DNA of 5,561 nt from the NCBI GenBank assembly GCA_934636305.1, contig CAKUAM010000107.1:1-5561 (forward strand). Reading direction: 5' to 3'. The notes beneath the pieces are model-generated. The model saw nothing but the letters and a program-made list of their open reading frames with translations, had not been told where the DNA came from and did no database searches. Position 1 is the stretch's first letter, and each line of letters begins with the position of its first letter. The translations under genes were made by a program, and so were the position numbers. Source of the DNA: an uncultured Oscillospiraceae bacterium (GTDB lineage Bacteria; Bacillota; Clostridia; Oscillospirales; Oscillospiraceae). Below, one piece after another: positions 1 through 5,530 of this stretch.

Positions 1-67
1 GCACGATCAGCTTCATGCGGTTTCGTGCCGCTTCGTCAATCTTAGCGCAATACTGTCTTACGTACAC
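1..67 (-). pseudogene. Possible TnpV-like transposon protein fragment, running off the left edge
   Basis: After the nahK stop, the same minus-strand frame stays open to the window edge. Over its last 18 readable residues it gives QYCAKIDEAARNRMKLIV. From memory this resembles the middle of TnpV proteins (short proteins carried by Firmicute transposons), which have a stretch of the form L-x-x-ID-x-x-x-x-x-R-(M/F)-x-x-(L/I)-(V/I). The residues before it do not look like the conserved part that normally precedes this stretch in TnpV. No ribosome binding site is visible either, although a GTG at 65-67 could be a start. I therefore read it as a truncated remnant rather than an intact gene. The match is short and was not tested by a search, and the rest lies outside the window. 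Confidence 0.3.
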
Positions 68-94
68 CCAGCTATGGCGGAGGACATTTTTCTG

Positions 95-1186
95 TTACTG
101 TGCAATTGTTGTTTGGGGGCAGCGGAGCGCCGCAGTTTCCCGCAGGATCCGCTGCATTTCCGGCCATTTCTTTTCCATGTCGGCCACCAGCTTCAGCTGC
201 GTCCGGCAGCGGTCGAGGTTATGCTCCGGATAGGCCGTCTTGAAATAAATATCACCGTCAAGGTAATCTGTCAGGAACCGGATTCCGAGCTCTGCCGTGA
301 TGATCTTTGCGCCCAGCGGCAAAACGGCAATCTCATTTTCCGTCAGCGCCTCACCGCAGGCGTCCAGATACCCCTCCAGAAATGCCTGGTACATGTCAAG
401 CCGCAGCCAGACCTTGCTGAGGTCCTTCTCATCCTCTGCAGCCGAGGACGCGCCGAAGCGAACCCCGTCGCCGAAGTCATAGGCAGACAGCCCGGGCATC
501 ACCGTGTCGAGGTCCAGTACGCTTTTTGCGCAGCCGGTCTGTGTGTCGAGCAGAACGTTATTGAGCTTGGTATCATTGTGCGTCACGCGCAGCGGCAGCT
601 CCCCGGCCTCCAGCATCCGGCAGAGCGTCCCAAGCTCCTGTTCCCGGTCAAAGATGAACGTGAGCTCCGGCTCTACCGCGGCGGCGCGGTCCGCACGGTC
701 AGCCTGCACCGATGCACGCAGCCTTGCCAGTCGGTCGACGGTGTCATGAAAATGCGTGATCGTCTCATGCAGTGTGGCCGCCGGAAAATCGGCCAGCGCC
801 TGCTGAAATTTCCCAAAGGCAACGGCAGCCTGATAGAAATCGTTGCGGTCACGCGGCAAGTCGACACAGATTCCGCCGGAAATGAAATCGTATGCCCGCC
901 AGAACTCTCCATTTGCGTCAATGTAGTATTTCTTTCCGTCCTTGGCTTTCCGAAGATGAATGCTTTCCAGTCCGATGTTTTTCGATGCAATAAAGTGCGA
1001 CACTGCGTCAATGTTTTCAATCAGCTCCTCCGGGTGCTGAAAGGCGACCCGGTTGATGCGCTGCAGCGTATATTCCTTTTTGTTGTCGCAGACAACATGG
1101 AAGGTGCGGTTGATGTGGCCGTTGCCAAACGGCTCACAGGAAACAGGTGTTCCGTCCAGACAAAACTGCTGTAAAACTTGTTCCAT
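95..1186 (-). CDS. nahK: NahK-like N-acetylhexosamine 1-kinase (phosphotransferase family)
   Basis: This 363-residue cytosolic kinase of the APH/choline-kinase fold resembles Bifidobacterium longum NahK (about 359 aa) along its whole length. NahK uses ATP to phosphorylate GlcNAc or GalNAc at C1, feeding salvage of lacto-N-biose and galacto-N-biose from milk or mucin glycans. Visible motifs are the nucleotide loop FGNGHIN (residues 20-26), the block ETITHFHDT, the catalytic-loop segment THNDTKLNN with Asp205, the metal-binding segment LDLDTVMPG (Asp225 and Asp227), DFGDGVRFGAS with EDEKDLSKV, and a C-terminal DYLDGDIYF plus YPEHNL. The start at 1186 is chosen because AAGGA (1196-1200) lies 9 nt upstream and homology begins there; an in-frame GTG at 1258 lies almost at the predicted transcript start and has no such site. 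No lacto-N-biose phosphorylase or partner uridylyltransferase is in the window. Automated pipelines may call it an aminoglycoside phosphotransferase, which is unlikely. The exact sugar is inferred. Confidence 0.88.
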   Translation of the reverse strand: MEQVLQQFCLDGTPVSCEPFGNGHINRTFHVVCDNKKEYTLQRINRVAFQHPEELIENIDAVSHFIASKNIGLESIHLRKAKDGKKYYIDANGEFWRAYDFISGGICVDLPRDRNDFYQAAVAFGKFQQALADFPAATLHETITHFHDTVDRLARLRASVQADRADRAAAVEPELTFIFDREQELGTLCRMLEAGELPLRVTHNDTKLNNVLLDTQTGCAKSVLDLDTVMPGLSAYDFGDGVRFGASSAAEDEKDLSKVWLRLDMYQAFLEGYLDACGEALTENEIAVLPLGAKIITAELGIRFLTDYLDGDIYFKTAYPEHNLDRCRTQLKLVADMEKKWPEMQRILRETAALRCPQTTIAQ

Positions 1187-1195
1187 GATACGAAA

Positions 1196-1200
1196 TCCTT
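1196..1200 (-). promoter_or_regulatory. Ribosome binding site of nahK
   Basis: AAGGA lies 9 nt before the ATG at 1184-1186. It decides the start in favour of this ATG over the in-frame GTG 24 codons upstream. Confidence 0.7.
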
Positions 1201-1268
1201 TTTCTTTCTGTTGGGCGCTCCCCAGCGGGAGGTTCAGCTGTTGTAGCGTGTAAATCACACGTTTTTAT

Positions 1269-1297
1269 ATTGTATCCGATTTGTATGCTTTTTGCAA
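1269..1297 (-). promoter_or_regulatory. Sigma-A-type promoter of nahK
   Basis: On the minus strand a -35 box TTGCAA (1292-1297) is followed after exactly 17 bp by a -10 box TACAAT (1269-1274), both close to consensus. Transcription would start near 1261-1262, giving a leader of about 75 nt before the nahK ATG. It lies downstream of the prsW hairpin, so nahK is probably transcribed on its own. A 6-bp inverted repeat (1344-1356) lies about 85 bp upstream of the predicted start site. Confidence 0.72.
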
Positions 1298-1343
1298 CCG
1301 TTTGTCCCATTCCAGTGCGTGTGCTTCCCTGCAGATCCGTGTA

Positions 1344-1356
1344 ATTTCCGGGAAAT
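1344..1356. repeat. Short inverted repeat upstream of the nahK promoter
   Basis: ATTTCC and GGAAAT form a perfect 6-bp inverted repeat around a single central G. It sits about 46 bp upstream of the nahK -35 box. The position would suit an activator site, but a repeat this short can occur by chance and no regulator is identified. Confidence 0.3.
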
Positions 1357-1396
1357 ACGCCAGAAAATTGGTATATCTGCAGAAGAAAGCTGCCGG

Positions 1397-1437
1397 AAAG
1401 CGGCCAGGAAAACCGCGGTGGCTTTCCTGGCCGCTTT
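1397..1437 (-). terminator. Strong hairpin, probable terminator of prsW
   Basis: A perfect 15-bp stem (AAAGCGGCCAGGAAA at 1397-1411 paired with 1423-1437) encloses an 11-nt loop containing the palindrome ACCGCGGT. It begins about 50 bp past the prsW stop and lies before the nahK promoter, as expected for a terminator separating the two minus-strand genes. The U-run is short: TTT then CC on the minus strand, and TTTT then CT on the plus strand. Termination could therefore be partial or bidirectional. Confidence 0.62.
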
Positions 1438-1487
1438 TCTGTGCGGATGGAGCTTCGATGCCAATTTGTATGTGCCGTCCGGGAAAA

Positions 1488-2219
1488 TTACAGATATTCT
1501 GCGTCGTAGTTGTTGATATACCGGTCGTGCTTGGCCTGGCGTTTGACAAGAATGAATGCCAGCAGGAACATGACGCCGACAAACGCAGCGAACAGCCAGC
1601 CGTAGTGCACCGACTCGATCGAAGCGATAAAGTCATAGCAGCCATGCAGAAAGGCCGGCAGCAGCAGCGCCAGCACGCGGCACAGCTTCGATGCGCCGTC
1701 GCGGCCCTGGCCGTGCAGCCGCTTGGCGAGGCCATACCAGACGCCCATGAACACGCCGAAGCACGCATGACCCGGCACGGCAGTCAATGCGCGCACAATG
1801 GCCGTGGTGAAGCCGTACATCAGCACATAGCTGATATTTTCCCACAGGGCAAAGCCCAGCGAGACAAACGCGGCGTACACAACGCCGTCAAACTGGCAGT
1901 TGAAGGCGGCAGAGTTCCAGGTGCGTCGCCGGAGCAGGAAATACTTGGCCCCCTCCTCGGAGAAGGCAACGACGCCAAAGTACATGATTGCGTTGTAGAT
2001 CGTGCTGTTTTCCTCAAAATACTGCCCGAGAATCCAGCTGCCCAGCCGTTCAAGTACAAGCGCAATAAATGTGGCAGCAATGCCGTACAGGACGAGAGAG
2101 ATAAGCAGCGGCGCGGGCTCCTTTTCCAGCTTGTCCGCGCGGTAGACGTGCACCAGCAGGAAGATTGCGGGAATAATTGCCGCGGCGATCAGAATCGGGT
2201 TCGTGAAAAAGAAAAACAT
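1488..2219 (-). CDS. PrsW-family intramembrane metalloprotease
   Basis: This is a 243-residue, strongly hydrophobic multi-pass membrane protein. It carries the PrsW signatures: a first membrane helix (about residues 6-24), a basic-acidic DKLEKEP loop, FSEEGAKYF with the paired glutamates Glu88-Glu89, FDGVVYAAFVSLGFALWEN (110-128), a PGHACFG segment with His151, and LPAFLHGCYD with His192. In Bacillus subtilis PrsW the two glutamates and a histidine are essential, and the enzyme makes the first cut in anti-sigma factor RsiW. The family belongs to the wider CAAX-protease/PrsW superfamily. No sigma or anti-sigma gene lies nearby, so the target here is unknown. The ATG at 2219 is chosen because a G-run (2227-2231) precedes it and the family's first helix begins there. 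The frame stays open further upstream to a TTG at 2369, but that extension is not PrsW-like. The length is slightly above the roughly 220 residues of B. subtilis PrsW. Confidence 0.88.
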   Translation of the reverse strand: MFFFFTNPILIAAAIIPAIFLLVHVYRADKLEKEPAPLLISLVLYGIAATFIALVLERLGSWILGQYFEENSTIYNAIMYFGVVAFSEEGAKYFLLRRRTWNSAAFNCQFDGVVYAAFVSLGFALWENISYVLMYGFTTAIVRALTAVPGHACFGVFMGVWYGLAKRLHGQGRDGASKLCRVLALLLPAFLHGCYDFIASIESVHYGWLFAAFVGVMFLLAFILVKRQAKHDRYINNYDAEYL

Positions 2220-2307
2220 CTGAATGCCCCCATAAGTAACCGCTGAATCAATCGTCTGCGGTTGTCTGCGGATCTTTTGCCCCAACTGTGCAGGTTGAAA
2301 AACTTGA

Positions 2308-2336
2308 AATACATACAGGATTCCTGCGTCTTTCAA
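2308..2336 (-). promoter_or_regulatory. Weak alternative promoter for prsW
   Basis: TTGAAA (2331-2336) and TGTATT (2308-2313) are separated by 17 bp on the minus strand. The -10 box lacks the important A at its second position, so this is a weaker candidate than the promoter at 2415-2443. If used, it would shorten the prsW leader to roughly 80 nt. Confidence 0.25.
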
Positions 2337-2414
2337 ACGTTCATTTGTGGAAAAATCTCTCGCTGACAACTCTTGCCGATTGAACCATCGGTTACATAAG
2401 ATGAATTTTTTGAT

Positions 2415-2443
2415 ATTAAAGCACGATTCCAGGCAAAAGTCAA
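2415..2443 (-). promoter_or_regulatory. Probable main promoter of prsW (divergent from thrE operon)
   Basis: On the minus strand a near-consensus -35 box TTGACT (2438-2443) is followed after 17 bp by TTTAAT (2415-2420), which differs from TATAAT only at its second base. Transcription would start near 2408 and leave an unusually long leader of about 190 nt before the prsW ATG. The promoter lies back-to-back with that of the thrE operon, with only 28 bp between the two -35 boxes. Confidence 0.6.
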
Positions 2444-2450
2444 CGTGCAG

Positions 2451-2479
2451 CCGCCGGCGGGAAGGCGGCGCTTGCCGCC
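2451..2479. repeat. GC-rich palindrome and hairpin between the divergent promoters
   Basis: The sequence holds a 10-bp palindrome CCGCCGGCGG (2451-2460). Immediately after it comes a 6-bp stem GGCGGC / GCCGCC (2464-2469 with 2474-2479) around a GCTT loop. The second arm overlaps the -35 box of the thrE promoter (2472-2477), and the whole block occupies the space between the two -35 boxes. It could be an operator shared by prsW and the thrE operon. No regulator is identified, and GC-rich self-complementarity can arise by chance. Confidence 0.4.
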
Positions 2480-2500
2480 GGACGATGCGCGTGGTATACT
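2472..2500 (+). promoter_or_regulatory. Promoter of the thrE-thrE-thiN operon
   Basis: A -35 box TTGCCG (2472-2477) and a -10 box TATACT (2495-2500) are separated by exactly 17 bp, and a TGG just before the -10 box makes it an extended -10 promoter. Transcription would begin near 2507, only about 20 nt before the first ATG. The leader holds AGAGGA (2512-2517) 9 nt ahead of that ATG. The GC-rich stem at 2464-2479 overlaps the -35 box. Confidence 0.7.
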
Positions 2501-2526
2501 ATACAAAAAAGAGAGGACGGGAGACA

Positions 2527-3282
2527 ATGACGGATACCGATCTGATGCTGCATACGCTTCTGGAGACGGGAGAAAGCATGCTGGCCGACGGTGCGGATGT
2601 GCGCCGGGTTGAGCAGACGCTCTCCCGCATGGGACGGGCCTACGGCGCGGTCCGGATGGACGTGTTTGTCATCACGTCGAGCATCGTCCTGACCATGTGC
2701 TTTGCAGATGGCTCGGCAGTGACGCAGACGCGCCGAATTGAAAAATCGACGGTCACGGATTTCAACAAGCTGGAGGCCATCAATGCCATCAGCCGCAGCT
2801 ACTGTGAAAAGCCGTTCCCGGTGCAGGAGCTGGCCGACCGCCTGCGGCTGGCAAAGAGCTGTCACCCGCCGCGCTGGCGGCTGCTGGCAGGCAGCAGCCT
2901 GGGTGCAGGCGCTCTGGCTATATTTTTTGGCGGCAGCGTGGGGGACGGTGCGGCAGCGGCCATTTTTGCGCTGGCAATCTGCGCGCTGCAGCTCTGGCTG
3001 GCACCGATCTGCAGCAATAAGGTGCTGTTCAATTTTCTGGCGGCGTTTGTCGTCGGCAGTCTTATTTGTCTGACGAACCGGCTGCTGCCGGCCATGCAGG
3101 AGGATAAGGTCATGATTGGCGTTATCATGCTGCTGATTCCGGGGTTGGCATCGACAAACGCGGTCAAGGATATTTTTATCGGCGATACGATTTCCGGTGT
3201 CATGCGCCTGATTGAGGCGCTTTTGTGGTCTGCCGCGCTGGCGCTTGGATTTGCGCTGGCGGGCCGGCTGATGGGGGTGTGA
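2527..3282 (+). CDS. ThrE-type threonine/serine exporter, N-terminal (DUF1212) subunit
   Basis: This 251-residue protein matches the ThrE (formerly DUF1212, YjjP-like) family. It opens with a soluble cytoplasmic region whose GESMLADGADVRRVEQTL (residues 15-32) is the family's typical start, and continues through VITSSIVLTM. About five membrane helices follow (roughly 117-135, 140-158, 167-186, 195-210 and 228-247). The most conserved block is IPGLASTNAVKDIFIGD (204-220) followed by GVMRLIEALL. Corynebacterium glutamicum ThrE, a fused version, exports threonine and serine driven by the membrane potential. Here the two halves are separate genes, and the second follows 4 bp later, so the two proteins probably work together. 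The ATG at 2527 is chosen for its AGAGGA site 9 nt upstream and because homology starts there; the upstream in-frame extension crosses the promoter. The substrate is inferred from the family and could be another small amino acid or dicarboxylate. Confidence 0.88.
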   Translation: MTDTDLMLHTLLETGESMLADGADVRRVEQTLSRMGRAYGAVRMDVFVITSSIVLTMCFADGSAVTQTRRIEKSTVTDFNKLEAINAISRSYCEKPFPVQELADRLRLAKSCHPPRWRLLAGSSLGAGALAIFFGGSVGDGAAAAIFALAICALQLWLAPICSNKVLFNFLAAFVVGSLICLTNRLLPAMQEDKVMIGVIMLLIPGLASTNAVKDIFIGDTISGVMRLIEALLWSAALALGFALAGRLMGV

Positions 3283-3286
3283 GGGG

Positions 3287-3745
3287 ATGCAGACAGGTAT
3301 GGAGCTGATGACAGCGTTTCTTGGCTCGCTCGGCTTTGCGCTCTTGTTTCATGTGCGGAAATCGCGGGTGCTTCTGGCGGCGGCCGGCGGCGCGCTGTGC
3401 TGGGGAATTTATCGGCTGGCCGGGCTTGGCAGCCCGTCCATTTTTCTGCAGGCATTTGTGGCAAGCGCTGCAGTGACAATATGGTCAGAGGTCCTTGCAC
3501 GCGTCAAAAAGACACCGGCACAGCAGTATCTGATCGTCGGGCTCATTCCGCTGGTGCCGGGCGCGCCGCTGTACTATGCAATGAGCGCGCTGGTGCAGAG
3601 TGACGTGCCGCAGGCCATGGAATATGGCTATCGGACAGCGGCGTTTGCACTTGGCATTGCGGCAGGCGTCAGCCTGACGGCAAGCGTACTGGAGATGGTG
3701 CTGCGCGCAAGAAAGCAGTTGAGAAAGAAAAATTCGAGGGAGTAA
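3287..3745 (+). CDS. ThrE_2-type threonine/serine exporter, C-terminal subunit
   Basis: This 152-residue integral membrane protein matches the ThrE_2 (YjjB-like) family, the partner half of the split exporter. About five hydrophobic segments are visible (roughly residues 6-22, 28-45, 50-70, 82-100 and 117-138). The conserved GLIPLVPGAPLYYAM block is at 85-99, and the C-terminal tail is very basic and probably cytoplasmic. The opening MTAFLGSLGFALLFHV is typical of the family. The start is uncertain: the ATG at 3287 directly follows GAGGGG with no spacing, although a G-run at 3273-3277 lies 9 nt upstream, while the ATG codons at 3299 and 3308 are also possible. The gene lies 4 bp after the DUF1212 half and 1 bp before the thiamine pyrophosphokinase gene, so all three should be co-transcribed. 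The protein presumably forms the transport pore together with its upstream neighbour. Confidence 0.85.
   Translation: MQTGMELMTAFLGSLGFALLFHVRKSRVLLAAAGGALCWGIYRLAGLGSPSIFLQAFVASAAVTIWSEVLARVKKTPAQQYLIVGLIPLVPGAPLYYAMSALVQSDVPQAMEYGYRTAAFALGIAAGVSLTASVLEMVLRARKQLRKKNSRE
3736..3742 (+). promoter_or_regulatory. Ribosome binding site of thiN inside the end of the ThrE_2 gene
   Basis: GAGGGAG lies 4 nt before the thiN ATG and is made of the last codons of the preceding gene. The preceding stop TAA is 1 bp from the ATG, an arrangement typical of translational coupling. Confidence 0.65.
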
Positions 3746-3746
3746 C

Positions 3747-4364
3747 ATGGAAAAACGCTGTATCATTATTTCCGGCGGTGTGCCGGGGCCGGCACCGCAG
3801 CGGCGGGCGGGGGATTTTGTGATTGCCTGCGACCGGGGCTATACCTACTGCGCGCCGCTCGGGATCTGCCCGGATCTGTTTATTGGCGACTTTGATTCCT
3901 TCTCCGGGCGTGTTGCGCCCGGGGTGCGGGTTGAGCGGCTGAAGCCGGAGAAGGACGATACCGACACCGGCCACGCGGTGGAGTACGCATTGGAGCATGG
4001 GTATCGGCAGATTGTGCTCTGCTGTGCGCTGGGCGGCCGGATTGACCACACCATGGCCAATCTGCAGACAGCCATGGATGCGGCGCGGCGCGGCGCAGAT
4101 GTGCAGATTTTTGATGGGACGACACAGATCCTGTTCCTGACAGGCGGAACAGTGACGCTGCCGAAGCGGCCGGATTGGACGCTGTCCGTGTTCTCCATGA
4201 CGGACCGGTGCACGGGCGTATGCCTGCGCGGCGTTAAATACAAGCTGGAGAACGCGGAGCTTACCAACGGCTTTCCGCTTGGCGTCAGCAATGAGTTTGA
4301 GGCCCCGGAGGCAGAAATTTGCCTGAAAAGCGGAATTATGATGATTGTACAAACAAAGAAATAA
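3747..4364 (+). CDS. thiN: Thiamine pyrophosphokinase
   Basis: This 205-residue cytosolic enzyme transfers pyrophosphate from ATP to thiamine to make thiamine diphosphate, the active cofactor. Its length fits the bacterial family. Motifs in order are an N-terminal strand IIISGG, ACDRGYTY (residues 27-34), PDLFIGDFDS with acidic Asp48 and Asp50, LKPEKDDTDTGHA with the metal-binding KDDTD (69-73), and CALGGRIDHTMANLQ (93-107), which contains the hallmark GGRxDH. The thiamine-binding C-terminal domain ends with GVSNEF (179-184). All expected acidic residues are present, so it should be active. It is the third gene of the operon after the two exporter genes, 1 bp from the previous stop. In many Firmicutes thiN instead sits next to rsgA and rpe, so this location is unusual. 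No thiamine riboswitch is visible upstream, as fits an enzyme that salvages free thiamine. Confidence 0.93.
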   Translation: MEKRCIIISGGVPGPAPQRRAGDFVIACDRGYTYCAPLGICPDLFIGDFDSFSGRVAPGVRVERLKPEKDDTDTGHAVEYALEHGYRQIVLCCALGGRIDHTMANLQTAMDAARRGADVQIFDGTTQILFLTGGTVTLPKRPDWTLSVFSMTDRCTGVCLRGVKYKLENAELTNGFPLGVSNEFEAPEAEICLKSGIMMIVQTKK

Positions 4365-4376
4365 CGAAAGTGACCG

Positions 4377-5378
4377 CTATGCTTGGTAATTGAGAATATC
4401 ATTTGCCACCGGCGTATAGAACAGCCGATGAATTTGTTCTGGCACATGTGTCTGTCCAAGAATCCACATGAGCTTTCCGACAACAGCCTCTGTTGTCATG
4501 TCAAAGGCCTCAAGCACCTGCGGGCAGCTGCGGATTTTATGCCCCACCTGATATACGCCGGCGTTGCTGCCCTCGTTCTGAACCTGTGTGGTCAGGACAA
4601 CAGTCTTTCCTGCCCGTACGCCGTTTTCGAGAACGTCAAGAAACGCATTGCCGGGGTAGGATGGGATGCCGCCGACGCCAAAGCTTTCCAGGATCAGTGC
4701 GTCATTATGCTGCAGCATCCATGCGGCAAGCTCTGCCTGCGTGCCGGGGATGAGCTTCAGAAGTGCAACGCGCGGATTGAGCGTGTCATAGAACACCGGC
4801 TGCGGCAGACAGGCGTTCTCCAGATACTGCAGGATGCAGCCATCCTGCAGCACGGCAAGCGGTGGATAATTGATGCTGGAAAACGCCTCGTAGCTTTTTG
4901 AGCGCGTTTTGCATGCGCGCGTGCCCTGGATGACCTTGCCGTTGAATACGATCATAACGCCGTGCAGCGTATCCGCGCAGGCGCAGGTGAACGCGTCGGC
5001 AAGATTGATTTTGGAATCGGTGGAGTCAAAGCTGATGGGCTTCTGCGCGCCGGTCAGAACGATGGGCTTGGATGCGCCCTGGATCAGATAGCTGAGCGCT
5101 GCTGCGGTATAGGCCATGGTGTCTGTGCCGTGGCAGATCACAAAGCCGTCGTAGGACTGGTAATGGGTCTGGATGGCGTTGACGATCTGCAGCCAGTGGG
5201 CCGGTGTGATATTCGTGCTGTCGAGCGACAGCAGCTGCAGGCACTCGACGCGGCAGCGCGCGGAGACAGAGGGCACAAAGGACAGCAGCTGCTCGGTGGT
5301 GAGCTCGGGCATAAGCCCCTCCGCTGTTTTCCCGGAGGCGATGGTGCCGCCGGTGCCAATCATCAGGATTTTTTTCAT
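4377..5378 (-). CDS. ansA: L-asparaginase, type I (cytoplasmic)
   Basis: This 333-residue enzyme hydrolyses L-asparagine to aspartate and ammonia. Both catalytic threonine blocks are present: GTGGTIAS (residues 8-15, nucleophile Thr12) and CHGTDTMAYTAAALSY (Thr85, Asp86). The lysine of GTRACKT (Lys157) aligns with the catalytic lysine of Escherichia coli asparaginases. The absence of a signal peptide and the MAYTAAALSY form of the second block fit type I, the cytosolic lower-affinity class, rather than the secreted type II. The ATG at 5378 is preferred because GGAGGT (5383-5388) lies 4 nt upstream; an in-frame GTG at 5390 begins just outside that site and overlaps it, so it is unlikely to be used. 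The gene is probably transcribed alone from its own promoter. It converges on thiN with only 12 bp between the two stop codons. Confidence 0.93.
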   Translation of the reverse strand: MKKILMIGTGGTIASGKTAEGLMPELTTEQLLSFVPSVSARCRVECLQLLSLDSTNITPAHWLQIVNAIQTHYQSYDGFVICHGTDTMAYTAAALSYLIQGASKPIVLTGAQKPISFDSTDSKINLADAFTCACADTLHGVMIVFNGKVIQGTRACKTRSKSYEAFSSINYPPLAVLQDGCILQYLENACLPQPVFYDTLNPRVALLKLIPGTQAELAAWMLQHNDALILESFGVGGIPSYPGNAFLDVLENGVRAGKTVVLTTQVQNEGSNAGVYQVGHKIRSCPQVLEAFDMTTEAVVGKLMWILGQTHVPEQIHRLFYTPVANDILNYQA

Positions 5379-5382
5379 GGGG

Positions 5383-5388
5383 ACCTCC
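5383..5388 (-). promoter_or_regulatory. Ribosome binding site of ansA
   Basis: GGAGGT, a near-perfect Shine-Dalgarno site, lies 4 nt before the ATG at 5376-5378. It overlaps the codons following an in-frame upstream GTG, which excludes that GTG as the likely start. Confidence 0.75.
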
Positions 5389-5410
5389 ACGGATGCTTGA
5401 TTCTATATGT

Positions 5411-5439
5411 AGTATGACACAGATGCATACACTTTACAA
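5411..5439 (-). promoter_or_regulatory. Promoter of ansA
   Basis: On the minus strand TTGTAA (5434-5439) and CATACT (5411-5416) are 17 bp apart, with a TGT directly before the -10 box giving an extended -10 element. Transcription would start near 5404, leaving a leader of about 25 nt. The boxes lie just downstream of the 13-bp hairpin at 5446-5475, consistent with ansA being its own transcription unit. Confidence 0.6.
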
Positions 5440-5445
5440 GAGGGA

Positions 5446-5475
5446 ACGCCCGCAGCACGGCTGTGCTGCGGGCGT
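5446..5475 (-). terminator. Perfect 13-bp hairpin upstream of ansA, possible terminator
   Basis: ACGCCCGCAGCAC (5446-5458) pairs perfectly with 5463-5475 around a GGCT loop. On the minus strand the stem is followed by TTCCCTCTTG, a pyrimidine-rich but imperfect U-tract; on the plus strand no T-run follows. It could end a gene beyond the right edge before the ansA promoter begins. A regulatory role is also possible because it directly abuts the ansA -35 region. Confidence 0.45.
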
Positions 5476-5530
5476 GAGGCTGTCAAAAACCACGAAAAGG
5501 AGTTGGAAGACAGAGCAGCAGGGGAAGAGT

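Noticed and set aside
74..1174. 366-codon open frame on the plus strand, antisense to nahK
   Set aside because: It lies wholly antisense to a gene with clear NahK motifs, has no recognisable domain or ribosome binding site, and is explained by GC-rich codon bias.
1187..1258. N-terminal extension of nahK to a GTG start at 1258
   Set aside because: The GTG sits at about the predicted transcript start, has no ribosome binding site, and the extra 24 residues do not resemble the NahK N-terminus.
1281..2246. 321-codon open frame on the plus strand, covering the gap and prsW
   Set aside because: The translation has no recognisable domain and runs antisense to the conserved PrsW motifs, through a terminator hairpin.
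2220..2369. N-terminal extension of prsW to a TTG start
   Set aside because: The extra 50 residues are hydrophilic and unlike PrsW proteins, which begin at their first membrane helix; the ATG at 2219 has its own upstream G-run.
2370..2526. Thiamine diphosphate riboswitch upstream of the thiN operon
   Set aside because: The predicted leader is only about 20 nt long and no TPP riboswitch core sequences were seen.
4383..5417. Plus-strand open frames antisense to ansA
   Set aside because: They are shadows of the asparaginase gene; their translations show no family motifs.
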